Part shown: one piece after another, positions 35,312 through 45,798 of the stretch
How positions within the stretch are numbered: position 1 is the first letter of the stretch
Layout: every line of letters starts with the position of its first letter
Assembly (NCBI RefSeq): GCF_002155265.1
Contig: NZ_CP021251.1
Span: forward strand, 1,860,001-1,924,000
DNA from: Corynebacterium pseudotuberculosis
Lineage (GTDB): Bacteria > Actinomycetota > Actinomycetes > Mycobacteriales > Mycobacteriaceae
DNA: 64,000 nucleotides
Direction: 5' to 3'
Notes under the pieces: model-generated
What the model was told of the DNA's origin: nothing
The model's database searches: none
The model's input: only the letters and a program-made list of their open reading frames with translations
Translations under genes and position numbers: made by a program

Positions 35312-36907
35312 TTAAGCGTCAAAATCTACGGCAAAAGATTCTGCCTCAATTGACTCCGCAATTGTTTCCACTAATGATTCCGCGGCAGGCTTATCTATGC
35401 GAAGCACAAGCGTTGAGCCCGTTCCATCAGAGTTTTGAGACATTGCGGCAGCGTCGATATTAAAGCCAGCTGCGCCGAAGGCAGTTCCAACTTTCCCCAG
35501 AACACCAGGGGTATCAGTGTATTGAAAGAAGACGTTGAAACCATGTGCCCGCAGATCTAGTCCACGTTTGTTAATCCGCACGATCTTCTCCACATGATCA
35601 AGGCCAGTGAGGGCTCCGATCACAGATACCGCTTCACCATCTGTGCCGATAGCCCTTACTTCAAGAACAGAACGGTGCGTAAGAGATTCACTGGCTGTAG
35701 TTACATCGAGTTTTACTCCCCGCTCTTCAGCAATTCTCGGAGCATTCACAAAAGTGACAGGTTCTTCTATTACCGCAGAGAACAAACCACGCAGGGCAGA
35801 TAGTCCCAGTGCGTCAACGTCTTCTGTGGAAAGCTCACCACGGGCCTCAACTTCCAGAGAAACAGCGGCTTTATCCAGAAGTTTGCCAGCAACGAGCCCC
35901 AGCTTCCTAGCCAGGTCTAGCCATAGCGAGACTTCTTCACCGACGCGTCCGCCGGACACGTTCACCGCATCCGGAACAAACTCACCGGCCAGTGCTTTTA
36001 GCACCGATTCTGCTACATCTGTCCCCGCACGATCTTGCGCTTCCACGGTCGAGGCCCCCAGATGCGGGGTGACCACGACCTGCGGCAGCGCAAATAATGG
36101 CGAGTCTGTACACGGCTCAGTAGCAAACACATCAAAGCCTGCGCCACGGATGTGCCCCGACATGATGGCGTCGGCAAGCGCCTGCTCATTGACCAGGCCG
36201 CCACGGGCCGCATTGACAATGATTTGACCCGGCTTGGATTTAGCCAATAGCTCCGCGTCAAACATCCCTTGGGTTTCCGGAGTTTTAGGAAGATGGATTG
36301 TAACAAAGTCCGCACGCCCCATCAGTTCTTCTAGGTCAACCAATTCCACGCCGAGCTGAGCGGCTCGAGCGGGGTTTGCGTAAGGGTCATAAGCGATAAT
36401 CGTGGTTTCAAAGGCTGCGAGTCGGTGGGCAAAAAGCTGACCGATGTGACCAAATCCAACAATTCCTATGGTTTTCCCGTAAATTTCCACCCCGGTAAAG
36501 GAGGATCGCTTCCATTCTTGTCCTCGAAGAGATGCATCGGCAGCAGGTATTTGCCTGGCAGTAGCGAGCAAAAGGGAAATAGCGTGCTCACACGCAGAGT
36601 GAATGTTTGAGGTAGGAGCGTTAACAACCATGACCCCACGTTCAGTAGCGGCTGCGATGTCTACGTTGTCCAATCCAACGCCCGCGCGGCCGACGATCTT
36701 AAGCTTTGCTGCGGCATCAAAGACTTCTTTATCCACAGTGGTTGCCGAGCGCACCAGCAGTGCGTCTGCATCGGTCACCGCCGCAAGTAATTCTTCCCTG
36801 TTGGGCCCATCGACCCATCGGACTTCAACTGAATCACCCAGAGCATCAACAGTGGACTGTGCAAGTTTGTCTGCAATTAGAACGACAGGTCGGCCATTCT
36901 GGCTCAC
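35312..36907 (-). CDS. serA: D-3-phosphoglycerate dehydrogenase
   Basis: First enzyme of serine synthesis. 531 residues, the long actinobacterial type. GIVGFGHIGQLFA is the NAD-binding motif, VVTPHLGASTVEAQDRAG carries the catalytic His, an intervening allosteric domain follows (about residues 320-450), and a C-terminal ACT domain (NVFFQYTDTPGVLGKVG) binds serine for feedback control. Start set at GTG 36907, which has GAGGAG six bases upstream; the open frame continues upstream without support. Confidence 0.95.
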   Translation of the reverse strand: MSQNGRPVVLIADKLAQSTVDALGDSVEVRWVDGPNREELLAAVTDADALLVRSATTVDKEVFDAAAKLKIVGRAGVGLDNVDIAAATERGVMVVNAPTSNIHSACEHAISLLLATARQIPAADASLRGQEWKRSSFTGVEIYGKTIGIVGFGHIGQLFAHRLAAFETTIIAYDPYANPARAAQLGVELVDLEELMGRADFVTIHLPKTPETQGMFDAELLAKSKPGQIIVNAARGGLVNEQALADAIMSGHIRGAGFDVFATEPCTDSPLFALPQVVVTPHLGASTVEAQDRAGTDVAESVLKALAGEFVPDAVNVSGGRVGEEVSLWLDLARKLGLVAGKLLDKAAVSLEVEARGELSTEDVDALGLSALRGLFSAVIEEPVTFVNAPRIAEERGVKLDVTTASESLTHRSVLEVRAIGTDGEAVSVIGALTGLDHVEKIVRINKRGLDLRAHGFNVFFQYTDTPGVLGKVGTAFGAAGFNIDAAAMSQNSDGTGSTLVLRIDKPAAESLVETIAESIEAESFAVDFDA

Positions 36908-37064
36908 GGTATTCTCCTCGATCCATAATGTCCGAGCATCCCGACACGACCGCGCCACGATACCCGGGCCCACGCCGGTTCGCTGGCGTGCGACCTCCAC
37001 AGTGTAGATGAGGACCCCAACGAGCACCTACTGATCGACAGTTTTTAGATGTGAGGCTTGCCTA

Positions 37065-38567
37065 TCACAAAATTATTAACCCAAGTCGGGGGGAATTGAA
37101 AAGCGAGTTCAGTTCGGGGAAAACATGGTCTTCTTCACATTCAGGACCATTAAGCACCGCTCCGAGCCATCCGTCAGGAAGACGATCAAATCCCTGCACG
37201 GCCTCCTCTAGGCGTTCTTGCGAGGCGCATCGTAACCAAGTTCCAGCCACTGGAACAAGCGTGGGATACTGCAGCTCTGGAAGCGCCGTCGGAGATTGAC
37301 TAAACACCACTAGCGCCTTTTGAGGCAGTCCTCGTTCTCGCACAAAACGATCAAGCCAAGCCACGGCGTCCATCACCGAACCATCATGACGCTCCGCGCT
37401 CAAAGCCACTCCCATCCCAGGAAACATGAGTATGTCCTGCAACCCAGCAAGCTTTGCGACGCTATCAGTAACCGCAGGATCCATAACCAGAAACCCACGT
37501 TTCCCTTGTTCTTCTAGTCTTGTAGCCCATTCTTTAGCAGAATTAATGTGAGCGCTGGAAAAGGAGCCTTCTGTTTCTGGAAGATAAAAAGCTTGAGCAT
37601 CACCGTTGTTGCCTGATTTTTTCCCGGAGTTCCACGCCGCAATAGTGGGCTGATGAGAGAAGACAATACCGCTGCCGCTCTTAGGCCACGCTCGTGTCTT
37701 TTCTCCAAAACGAATAGTCTCAGCCAATTTTTCAGACGTGCCAAACTGGGAGCCTAATGCAATAAGGGCTTCATCAGAAAGGCCTGCCACCATGGACATC
37801 GTCTTCTCGCTATACCGAGGATCGGCTACGGGCATCATCCTAATAGTGGCGCCATAAGACCTTGCAGTGGCTACTGCAGCAATCCCTGATTCCGGGCTAG
37901 CAATCACAATAGGTGCTGCTTCGGCGTCCCTTTTTGATTGCAAAGGAAACGCCATAGTCTTCTTCGGATCAGAGGTCGGTGGAGGCTCGGAAGCTCCCTC
38001 TATAACCAAAAGGGCAATATCCGCAGGATCGAGCATTGCCACTTTTTCAAGCGCTTCCTTCTCTGAGATTTCTCTCGGAGTAAACCGTAATGATGTAAGC
38101 CGACCTAATGCTTCAAAAGAGCCATCGTCTTTAATCACTCGGCGACTTCCATCCACAGAGCTCAATGCCACGTCGCCTACAGCCAGAACATATCGAGCTC
38201 CCAGTCGAGTAATCTCCGCGATGACTTCCTCGCGCGATTGCTCAGTCATTGTCAGCATTGGAGCATGGGCAACAACCGAGATCGAAGACGCCCGCAGTTG
38301 AGACACCATCATGGAGTCTGAGATAACAACTGTATCGGAGGCGTCGAAAAACAAGCGCGACGCCGCCACACCCGAATCATAGGGAACCCCGATCACCTGT
38401 GGTTCCGGAACAAAATTTGATGCTACGTGACGATTAAGGTTGCGTATCCGAGCTTCCTCTAAAACCGAATTGACTAATGCATTCTTGCTTTGTTCCGCTC
38501 GCCGTGCCGACGTTGAGCATGAGACCAAAAGCAAAGAGACCATAAGGACGACAAAGCTGCGCCCCAT
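37065..38567 (-). CDS. Secreted lipoprotein with cell-wall-binding-repeat-2-like segments
   Basis: A 500-residue protein of unknown function. The signal peptide SFVVLMVSLLLVSC ends in a lipobox with Cys at about residue 16. The segment VVISDSMMVSQLRASS followed by APMLTMTEQSREEVIAEI and RYVLAVGDVAL resembles the CWB2 (cell wall binding repeat 2) pattern; this is a resemblance by eye. Acidic and low in Cys. ATG 38567 has AAAGGA at good spacing. It lies 108 bases downstream of a DUF262 gene, but with its own signal peptide is probably not part of that system. Confidence 0.7.
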   Translation of the reverse strand: MGRSFVVLMVSLLLVSCSTSARRAEQSKNALVNSVLEEARIRNLNRHVASNFVPEPQVIGVPYDSGVAASRLFFDASDTVVISDSMMVSQLRASSISVVAHAPMLTMTEQSREEVIAEITRLGARYVLAVGDVALSSVDGSRRVIKDDGSFEALGRLTSLRFTPREISEKEALEKVAMLDPADIALLVIEGASEPPPTSDPKKTMAFPLQSKRDAEAAPIVIASPESGIAAVATARSYGATIRMMPVADPRYSEKTMSMVAGLSDEALIALGSQFGTSEKLAETIRFGEKTRAWPKSGSGIVFSHQPTIAAWNSGKKSGNNGDAQAFYLPETEGSFSSAHINSAKEWATRLEEQGKRGFLVMDPAVTDSVAKLAGLQDILMFPGMGVALSAERHDGSVMDAVAWLDRFVRERGLPQKALVVFSQSPTALPELQYPTLVPVAGTWLRCASQERLEEAVQGFDRLPDGWLGAVLNGPECEEDHVFPELNSLFNSPRLGLIIL

Positions 38568-38675
38568 CAGTCCTTTCTGAGACAAAATATGCAACGGATT
38601 CTCATGCTTCTTGGGTACAAATCCCAAGATCATAGTCTTGCAACTCCTGCCCTGAGCCCCGCCAATAAGGCAATT

Positions 38676-40508
38676 TTACTGGTGACGGAAGGCATCCGGT
38701 CCTTCTTCACCGCCACCCAAGTTCGCTTCATCAACATCCATCACGGCAAAGCCACCAATAGCTTCTTCGATCATAGAGATCAAGCGTTTGCGCCGGTCCC
38801 GGAAGAACTCATTGGCATTCGCGCTTAACACAAGATGCGGATCCATCATATGCGTAGCTAGGGCCTCATCAAATTCTTGGTCGTCCATCAACGACTTGGA
38901 TTGAATTCTTGCTAAATAACGGGCAGGAGAAGCCCCTTCTATCATCACATACGTGCGACGACTCATCGGTGTGTAATTTAACACGCTGTCAGCCAACACC
39001 CGATCTACGTTGTTATCATCGCACCACGCTGCTGGAAAAACTGGCCGAAAATGCACCCCCAAAGTAGATACATTATGGCGATCAAAGACCTGACCAGTAC
39101 GCCAATCCCGCACTCCTCGCCCCATCAATAAAGCATAAATTCCTTTATAAAGGCCAGAGTCAGGGCCAGCGCTGAGCAGCCTAGATTCCACAAAGCGAGC
39201 ATTACGGATAGTCTTTGGAAGTCCTACCTCACTATCCTTACCAACCTCTGCTGACCGAATCCAGGATGTTACTTGGTCTACATCCGTTCCCATACGAACA
39301 GTAAGTGCTGGAGAACCGTAGAGTTCTCCAAAAACTCCACACCAGAACCATCGGTTTAAACGATTCCATGCTTCTTGCTTGGAGAGTAGTCCAGGTTCCT
39401 CCGCAAGCAGGGCGATAATCACAGCAAGAGGAATCAACTGCGGAGTGTATGGCACCTGCGAGGTGGACAAAATGCACCGCTCACTCATGTAATGAGCTGA
39501 TTCATGGAACGCCGCGCGCAACCGCTTAGCCGCCAGTGCATAATCCGTCACGCTCAACTTCAAGATCGACTCCCTATGACCACTCGCCCTGCCTTTTCGA
39601 GCAGTGACATAGAGTGCCACAGCAATGAGAAACTCTGTTTTCCCTATGCCATCTAAAGCCGGATATTTCCTGAGCACTTTGTCGGTCTTTTCCCAGTCAC
39701 CCAAGAGGTCAAAATCTGGATCCTGCGCAGCAAACAATGAGGTAAGAAGCTCAAAAACGTCCATCTGCATACCAGAGGAATTCGCCTGAGCAAAGATAGA
39801 GCCAATTCCCCCCTGAGCCGTTGCGCGGTCAAGGCGAACCATTGGGATTGCGTAGCCGGCGAGTGGTTTTACCACCTTATTATTAAAACGCCGGATATTA
39901 TCACGCGCTCGATCATCTGCATCAGCAGCCATGTCAAAGAGCATGTCCGTAGCTTCATCCGACAACAAAGCTGACACTGGAATACAACCGTTGGCCAACG
40001 CAGCCTCACGCGAAATGATGCCGCCTTCTGGAATTTCTGCGAAATGCGAGCGAACCACACCCGATTCATCCACGGAAATTACAGCCTCATCTGGCATAAC
40101 TTCTGAGGAAACAGCTTTTTCTACATCCACATAAAAGCGACGATGAACATTCTTATTACGGAAATCAACTGATTCCACTAGCCCCTCGCCGCGCAAGCAT
40201 TGATACAGGGAGGTGAGGCGCTGTTGCCCGTCGAGAAGCAAAAGTCCCGGTGATACGTGGTGTTCCGGTGCTCCTTGAAGCGGTCGGGGTTTAAAGCGCA
40301 TCGGTTCATTTCGCGTATCTAACGCCATCAGCGCCCCCACCGGGTAACCCCGCAACACGGTGACTAGTAATGAACGAATCCGATCCACATCCCAGCAGTA
40401 AGAACGTTGAAAATCCGGTAGTTGCAGGTCACCGCGATCAATGCGATTAAACAAGTCGGCGAGATCATAGCTTGGCGTAGAAAAACCCATGGGGGCGATT
40501 CTAGCCAT
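38676..40508 (-). CDS. DUF262 / GmrSD-like protein
   Basis: A 610-residue protein with an N-terminal DUF262 (ParB/Srx-like) domain: LQLPDFQRSYCW, RGYPVGALM, and LLDGQQRLTSLYQ with DGQQR at residues 93-97. The C-terminal region around residue 486 reads HFRPVFPAAW, which resembles the HHIFP motif of the DUF1524/HNH half of GmrSD but has only one His; TPMSRRTYVMIEG then fits the following helix. GmrSD enzymes are NTP-dependent nucleases against modified phage DNA. Whether this copy is a nuclease is open. It sits alone among housekeeping genes. Confidence 0.8.
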   Translation of the reverse strand: MARIAPMGFSTPSYDLADLFNRIDRGDLQLPDFQRSYCWDVDRIRSLLVTVLRGYPVGALMALDTRNEPMRFKPRPLQGAPEHHVSPGLLLLDGQQRLTSLYQCLRGEGLVESVDFRNKNVHRRFYVDVEKAVSSEVMPDEAVISVDESGVVRSHFAEIPEGGIISREAALANGCIPVSALLSDEATDMLFDMAADADDRARDNIRRFNNKVVKPLAGYAIPMVRLDRATAQGGIGSIFAQANSSGMQMDVFELLTSLFAAQDPDFDLLGDWEKTDKVLRKYPALDGIGKTEFLIAVALYVTARKGRASGHRESILKLSVTDYALAAKRLRAAFHESAHYMSERCILSTSQVPYTPQLIPLAVIIALLAEEPGLLSKQEAWNRLNRWFWCGVFGELYGSPALTVRMGTDVDQVTSWIRSAEVGKDSEVGLPKTIRNARFVESRLLSAGPDSGLYKGIYALLMGRGVRDWRTGQVFDRHNVSTLGVHFRPVFPAAWCDDNNVDRVLADSVLNYTPMSRRTYVMIEGASPARYLARIQSKSLMDDQEFDEALATHMMDPHLVLSANANEFFRDRRKRLISMIEEAIGGFAVMDVDEANLGGGEEGPDAFRHQ

Positions 40509-40612
40509 CACAACCCCCGGGTGCAGACTCCAAAACATATGATGCTTAACGCTTCCTTCACATCGTCACTTTAAGCTCCATTCACGTCTTCCCGATGCGT
40601 TGCCTACGTTAA

Positions 40613-41578
40613 TTAGAAACAACGGCAATAATCCTCGTGTGCATCATGCCCTCGTTCTTCAATCTGAATCGTGGCATGAACAATTCCAATGCCTTTAAGA
40701 TAATCCTGCGCTGCATCAAGAGGCCCACAGCCCGCACCCACCTGATCGTCCACAACAAGGTGGCATGTGACCATTGCTTCATGTCCGTCTATCGTCCAAA
40801 GGTGGAGGTCGTGCACTTGAATAACCCCGCGGATACATAACAACCCTGCTGTAATGGAATCGAGATCATATCCGACAGGAGCTCGTTCCAAAAGCACCCC
40901 AAGAGCATTCCATGCCAATGTCAGAGATCGGGGCAAGATTAGTGCCGCTATAGCAAGTGAAGCCACAGTATCTACCCATAGCCACGAGGTGAGATAAATA
41001 ATAACTGCCGATACAATCACGGCAATAGACCCCACCATGTCCAGCACAATGTGTAGGTACGCCCCCTTGACATTGATGTTTTCATCCTTATGTCCATGCA
41101 AAAGGACCGTCCCCACGATATTGGCTAGCAAGCCCACCAACCCAATCGACAGAGTTAGGGGCGCGTCGATCTCACTTTTCTGCCCCAGTCGCTGAATAGC
41201 CTCCACCACGATCCACACGGAGATTATAGAAATTGCTAAAGCATTAAAAAATGCTGATACGACTTCAATCCTTTTATTCCCAAAGGTCGCTTTCATGGAA
41301 GCAGGACGACGAGCCACGAGCATAGCAGCGAGAGCCAAGAGCACGCCTGTGAAGTCAGAGAGCATATGCATTGCATCAGAAAGTAAGGCTAAAGATCCAG
41401 ACCATAGACCCCCTATCAGCTCGACCAGGAAGAACACACTAGTGACGGCAACAACACCTAGAAGCGCCCTCATACTAGAAGGACCGTGCTCATGAGAGTG
41501 CCCTGGCCCGTGATTATGCAACTGCTGTGCTTTACTTTGCGTTCCAACCGTGCGTGCCAAACTCTGTTCCATCTCCAT
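40613..41578 (-). CDS. Cation diffusion facilitator transporter
   Basis: A 321-residue CDF-family exporter of Zn2+, Cd2+, Co2+ or Fe2+. The His-rich N-terminus (HNHGPGHSHEHG) is followed by six membrane segments with the metal sites LLSDAMHMLSDF and HIVLDMVGS, and a cytoplasmic C-terminal domain with DLHLWTIDGHEAMVTCH. Start chosen at ATG 41578, with a TAGTGT seven bases upstream suggesting a leaderless mRNA; the long open frame upstream lacks family similarity. Which metal is not readable. Confidence 0.9.
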   Translation of the reverse strand: MEMEQSLARTVGTQSKAQQLHNHGPGHSHEHGPSSMRALLGVVAVTSVFFLVELIGGLWSGSLALLSDAMHMLSDFTGVLLALAAMLVARRPASMKATFGNKRIEVVSAFFNALAISIISVWIVVEAIQRLGQKSEIDAPLTLSIGLVGLLANIVGTVLLHGHKDENINVKGAYLHIVLDMVGSIAVIVSAVIIYLTSWLWVDTVASLAIAALILPRSLTLAWNALGVLLERAPVGYDLDSITAGLLCIRGVIQVHDLHLWTIDGHEAMVTCHLVVDDQVGAGCGPLDAAQDYLKGIGIVHATIQIEERGHDAHEDYCRCF

Positions 41579-41707
41579 GCACGTGACACTACACCCAATT
41601 TCCATTAAATGAAATTGTTGAAAATGAAGAGTGGGGCATTTTACAGACACAGCTTTTAAAAAATTCTGTGTTTTCCGTGGAGAACGCAGAGACCACAAAT
41701 AAAGGAA

Positions 41708-41743
41708 GTGCCGTGTTCATCACGTTGCATGGGAACACGGCAC
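41708..41743 (-). terminator. Terminator hairpin after ilvC
   Basis: A perfect 11-bp stem GTGCCGTGTTC / GAACACGGCAC (41708-41718, 41733-41743), followed on the minus strand by TTCCTTTATTT. Confidence 0.75.
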
Positions 41744-41758
41744 GTCTCTGGGACGACG

Positions 41759-42802
<1,044 letters not shown>

Positions 42803-42861
42803 CTACCAATCCGCATAGCACATATTATGATGCGGAAATGAGGAAATATTTTGTCGATGTG

Positions 42862-42901
42862 AGGGGAGTTTGAAAGAACGTACGTTCCCTCAAACTCCCC
42901 T
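42862..42901. repeat. Hairpin between ilvN and ilvC
   Basis: A perfect 12-bp inverted repeat AGGGGAGTTTGA / TCAAACTCCCCT with a nested palindrome GAACGTACGTTC in the loop. No T-tract. Likely an mRNA processing or stabilising structure; C. glutamicum is known to make separate ilvC transcripts. Confidence 0.7.
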
Positions 42902-42912
42902 AGTTCCAAGGG

Positions 42913-43437
42913 CTATCGGTTGCTCAAGGACATTGTCTTAGGCCCACGGTGCAGGGCAATCTGCCCAGAGGAAATTAATTCCAGCACCCCAAAAGGCTCA
43001 AGTACGTCTAAAAAGGCGTTAAGCTTTCCTTTATCACCTGTCGCCTCGATAACCACCGAATCAGGTGCAACATCCACAATCCGAGCACGGAAGATATTTG
43101 CCGCCTCAACTACTTGCGGACGGTTCGATGCATCTGCGGACACCTTGACCAACATCAAAGCACGAGCAATAGTGGTTTCTTTTTCCAGTCGAACCACTTT
43201 AAGCACCGGAATTAACTTATTGAGCTGTTTCGTGATCTGCTCAATATCAACCTCATCTGCGTCTAAGACAATGGTAAAGCGGTTAACACCCGGTTCTTCG
43301 GTCTTTCCCGATACGAATGACACAATACTGAAGCTCCGCCGAGTAAACATCCCCACAACGCGAGACGTAATACCGTCAATATCTTGCACCAAAACGCTCA
43401 AGATATGACGAGAAATATTCTTATTAGCCATCACCAT
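42913..43437 (-). CDS. ilvN: Acetolactate synthase small (regulatory) subunit
   Basis: Regulatory subunit that gives valine feedback control to IlvB. 174 residues. An N-terminal ACT domain (LSVLVQDIDGITSRVVGMFTRR, i.e. LSVLVQDIDG then ITSRVVGMFTRR) and the C-terminal domain with ATGDKGKLNAFLDVLEPFG are complete. It begins three bases after ilvB. A second in-frame ATG lies two codons inside. Confidence 0.95.
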   Translation of the reverse strand: MVMANKNISRHILSVLVQDIDGITSRVVGMFTRRSFSIVSFVSGKTEEPGVNRFTIVLDADEVDIEQITKQLNKLIPVLKVVRLEKETTIARALMLVKVSADASNRPQVVEAANIFRARIVDVAPDSVVIEATGDKGKLNAFLDVLEPFGVLELISSGQIALHRGPKTMSLSNR

Positions 43438-43440
43438 CTC

Positions 43441-45367
43441 CTAGATATGTTCCCGCGGAGCAAGATTTCTCTTCGCCTGTTTCTCCAGCGACAATAAAGT
43501 TGCCTCTTCGCCTAAATCATCCTCATCAAGAACGGCCTCAGCAGATTCTTCCTCGTCGAAAAGGGGCCGAAGTCCATTAACGTACTGAATCTCCGAATTT
43601 GAGTGACCAGCAGTAACCATGGGCCACACTTGCGCGTCTTCTCCCACGATAAAATCAATCACTACCGGACGATCATTAATTTCCCGTGCCTTGCGGATCG
43701 TCGGCACGATCTCCTCCACGCGAGTAACCCGGAAAGCCGCGCAGCCAAGGGCCTCTGAAAGCCCAACAAATCAGGCACATAGTCGTCTTTTTCGCGCAGC
43801 TTACTGCTGGAGTAATTGCTATCATAAAACAGCCTCTGCCACTGGCGTGCCATCCCTAAGTTCCCGTTATTAATCAAAGCTACTTTGATCGGCATGCCTT
43901 CCATAGCAGCCGTAGTGAGCTCTTGATTAGTCATTTGGAAGCAACCGTCACCGTCGATAGCCCATACCTCAGTATCAGGCGCCCCCGCTTTAGCACCCAG
44001 CGCAGCGGGTATGGCATAACCCATCGTTCCCAGTCCACCGGAGTTAAGCCAGGTGCGGGGTTTTTCAAAGTCCAGGAACTGGGCAGACCACATTTGATGC
44101 TGGCCTACACCCGCCACATATATAGCATCTGTTCCGGCTTCCTTAGACAGCTCCCTGATCACTCGCTGCGGCTCGATCAAATCGTTCTCAAGCTTATCCC
44201 AGCGACGAGGGAAATGTTCCTTCAAGGCTGTTAGATATTTCAGCCAGCGAGCGGTGTGAGGCAGATCAGCACTAGAGGCTTTATAAACGTTAAGGAGAGA
44301 TTCCAGGACTTCTCTAGCGTCCCCGACTATCGGGACATCAACAGGTCGAATCTTTCCTATTTCAGCAGGATCGATGTCTGCATGAATTACCTGCGCCTCA
44401 GGCGCAAAAGAGCTCAGAACTCCAGTAACGCGATCATCAAACCTCGCGCCAATAGTGATCAAAAGGTCACTCTTCTGCATTGCCGCCACTGCCGGCACCG
44501 TACCGTGCATTCCTGGCATGCCCATGCAGAGATCGTGCGCGCTTGGGAAGGATCCAAGTGCCATCAAAGTGGTGACTACTGGAATCTGCGTGTATTCGGC
44601 GAAGGCACGCAAAGCATCTGCCGCGTTAGCTTTAATAACTCCGCCACCAATGTAGAGGACGGGTCGTCGCGCAGAAGAAATAAGCTTTACGGCTTGTTCA
44701 ATCGGCCTATTATTTGGCGCCGTAACGGGTTTATACCCTGGAAGATCGATTTTGGGAGGCCAGATAAAGTCTACTTCCGCTTGCTGGAGGTCCTTAGGGA
44801 TATCAACGAGCACCGGTCCCGGACGTCCTGTTTGCGCAAGATAGAAGGCCTCCGCCAATGCCTGCGGGATCTTATCCGCATCCGTAATCATCACATTATG
44901 TTTGGTCACCGGCATGGTGATGCCACGAACATCCGCTTCTTGGAAGGCATCAGTACCAAGAAGTGCTCGCCCAACTTGTCCAGTAATAGCTACTAGCGGT
45001 ACCGAATCCAAGTGGGCATCAGTAATTGGAGTGACCAGATTGGTCGCCCCTGGACCAGAAGTAGCGATGCAAACCCCTACTCTGCCCGTTGCCTGAGCAT
45101 ATCCTGTTGCAGCATGCCCAGCACCCTGCTCATGTCGAACTAGAACATGTCTTAGCTTCCGAGCGGAATACAACGCATCATAAAGAGGAAGAACCGCTCC
45201 ACCTGGTAAACCAAAACAATATCTGTACCTAACGCTTCAAGCGACCGCACGATCGCTTCTGCGCCTGTCATTCGCTCTGGCCCCTGTGCCTCGGATCGCT
45301 TAGCCATCGCAGACGGAGAAGGCAGCGCAGAAGATGCGAGGTTTGTGATCTTTGTGGAAGCTACCAC
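43441..45367 (-). pseudogene. ilvB: Acetolactate synthase large subunit, two single-base frameshifts
   Basis: First common enzyme of branched-chain amino acid synthesis, ThDP-dependent. The start is GTG 45367 after AAGGAG. The frame shifts after GTDIV in an A run at 45213-45216 (a T missing on the coding strand) and again at about 43767 (a G missing, before LGFQRPL). Inserting one base at each place restores [13 protein letters not shown] and [11 protein letters not shown] and gives 642 codons with all family motifs: [35 protein letters not shown]. Both are one-base losses in short repeats, so sequencing error and true mutation are both possible. ilvN, ilvC and ilvD are intact. Confidence 0.9.
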
Positions 45368-45543
45368 GACTTCTATCTCCTTGATTGTTCGCGGATATTT
45401 TTCCTGAACCTAGCCAAAGGCTTGGTTACCTGGCCTAGATCGAATACCAATAAACAGTGCCGCTAAAACCACTAGGTTTTGGGTTTGAGACGATCTGTCT
45501 GTTCAATAGTCGAACATTGAGCAGATAATGGTGGTCTGCTACG

Positions 45544-45584
45544 AAAAAAGCCCCCGATCAGCACTTATGATGCTGGCGAGGGCG
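45544..45584 (-). terminator. ilvBNC attenuator terminator
   Basis: On the minus strand GCCCTCGCCAGCA and TGCTGATCGGGGGC form a long stem followed by TTTTTT. It lies between the leader peptide stop and ilvB. An upstream CGACTTG/CAAGTCG pair offers an alternative fold. Confidence 0.8.
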
Positions 45585-45607
45585 CTTACGTTACGACTTG
45601 ATGGCCG

Positions 45608-45655
45608 CTACGGCAGGCGCCGCTCGGGTAGCACTACAAGTCGAATAATGTTCAC
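45608..45655 (-). CDS. ilvB leader peptide (attenuator)
   Basis: A 15-residue leader, MNIIRLVVLPERRLP, starting at GTG 45655 and ending in TAG. It contains two Ile, three Leu and two Val codons, the regulatory residues. It matches in plan, and nearly in sequence, the known C. glutamicum ilv leader peptide. When charged tRNAs are scarce the ribosome would stall and the terminator at 45544-45584 would not form. TACGAT eight bases upstream of the GTG suggests leaderless transcription. Confidence 0.85.
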   Translation of the reverse strand: MNIIRLVVLPERRLP

Positions 45656-45784
45656 AAAATGGCATCGTACACGCACGCGACGGAATGCGTCCCCTGTTCA
45701 TTAATCCCTCCCCCCCATATGGTGTGGGTCACTTCCCTTTCAGCACACAGGAACAAGCACACCCACCTCTCCACTTAACACCGC

Positions 45785-45790
45785 TATCCT
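45785..45790 (+). promoter_or_regulatory. -10 box of a leaderless promoter for the MscCG-like gene
   Basis: TATCCT is eight bases before the ATG at 45799. The region 45368-45798 thus holds the ilv leader on one strand and this promoter on the other. Confidence 0.5.
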
Positions 45791-45798
45791 CGGTAACC

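Noticed and set aside
44256..44996. A 246-codon plus-strand frame inside ilvB
   Set aside because: It is antisense to conserved ilvB motifs and lacks a start site or a family.
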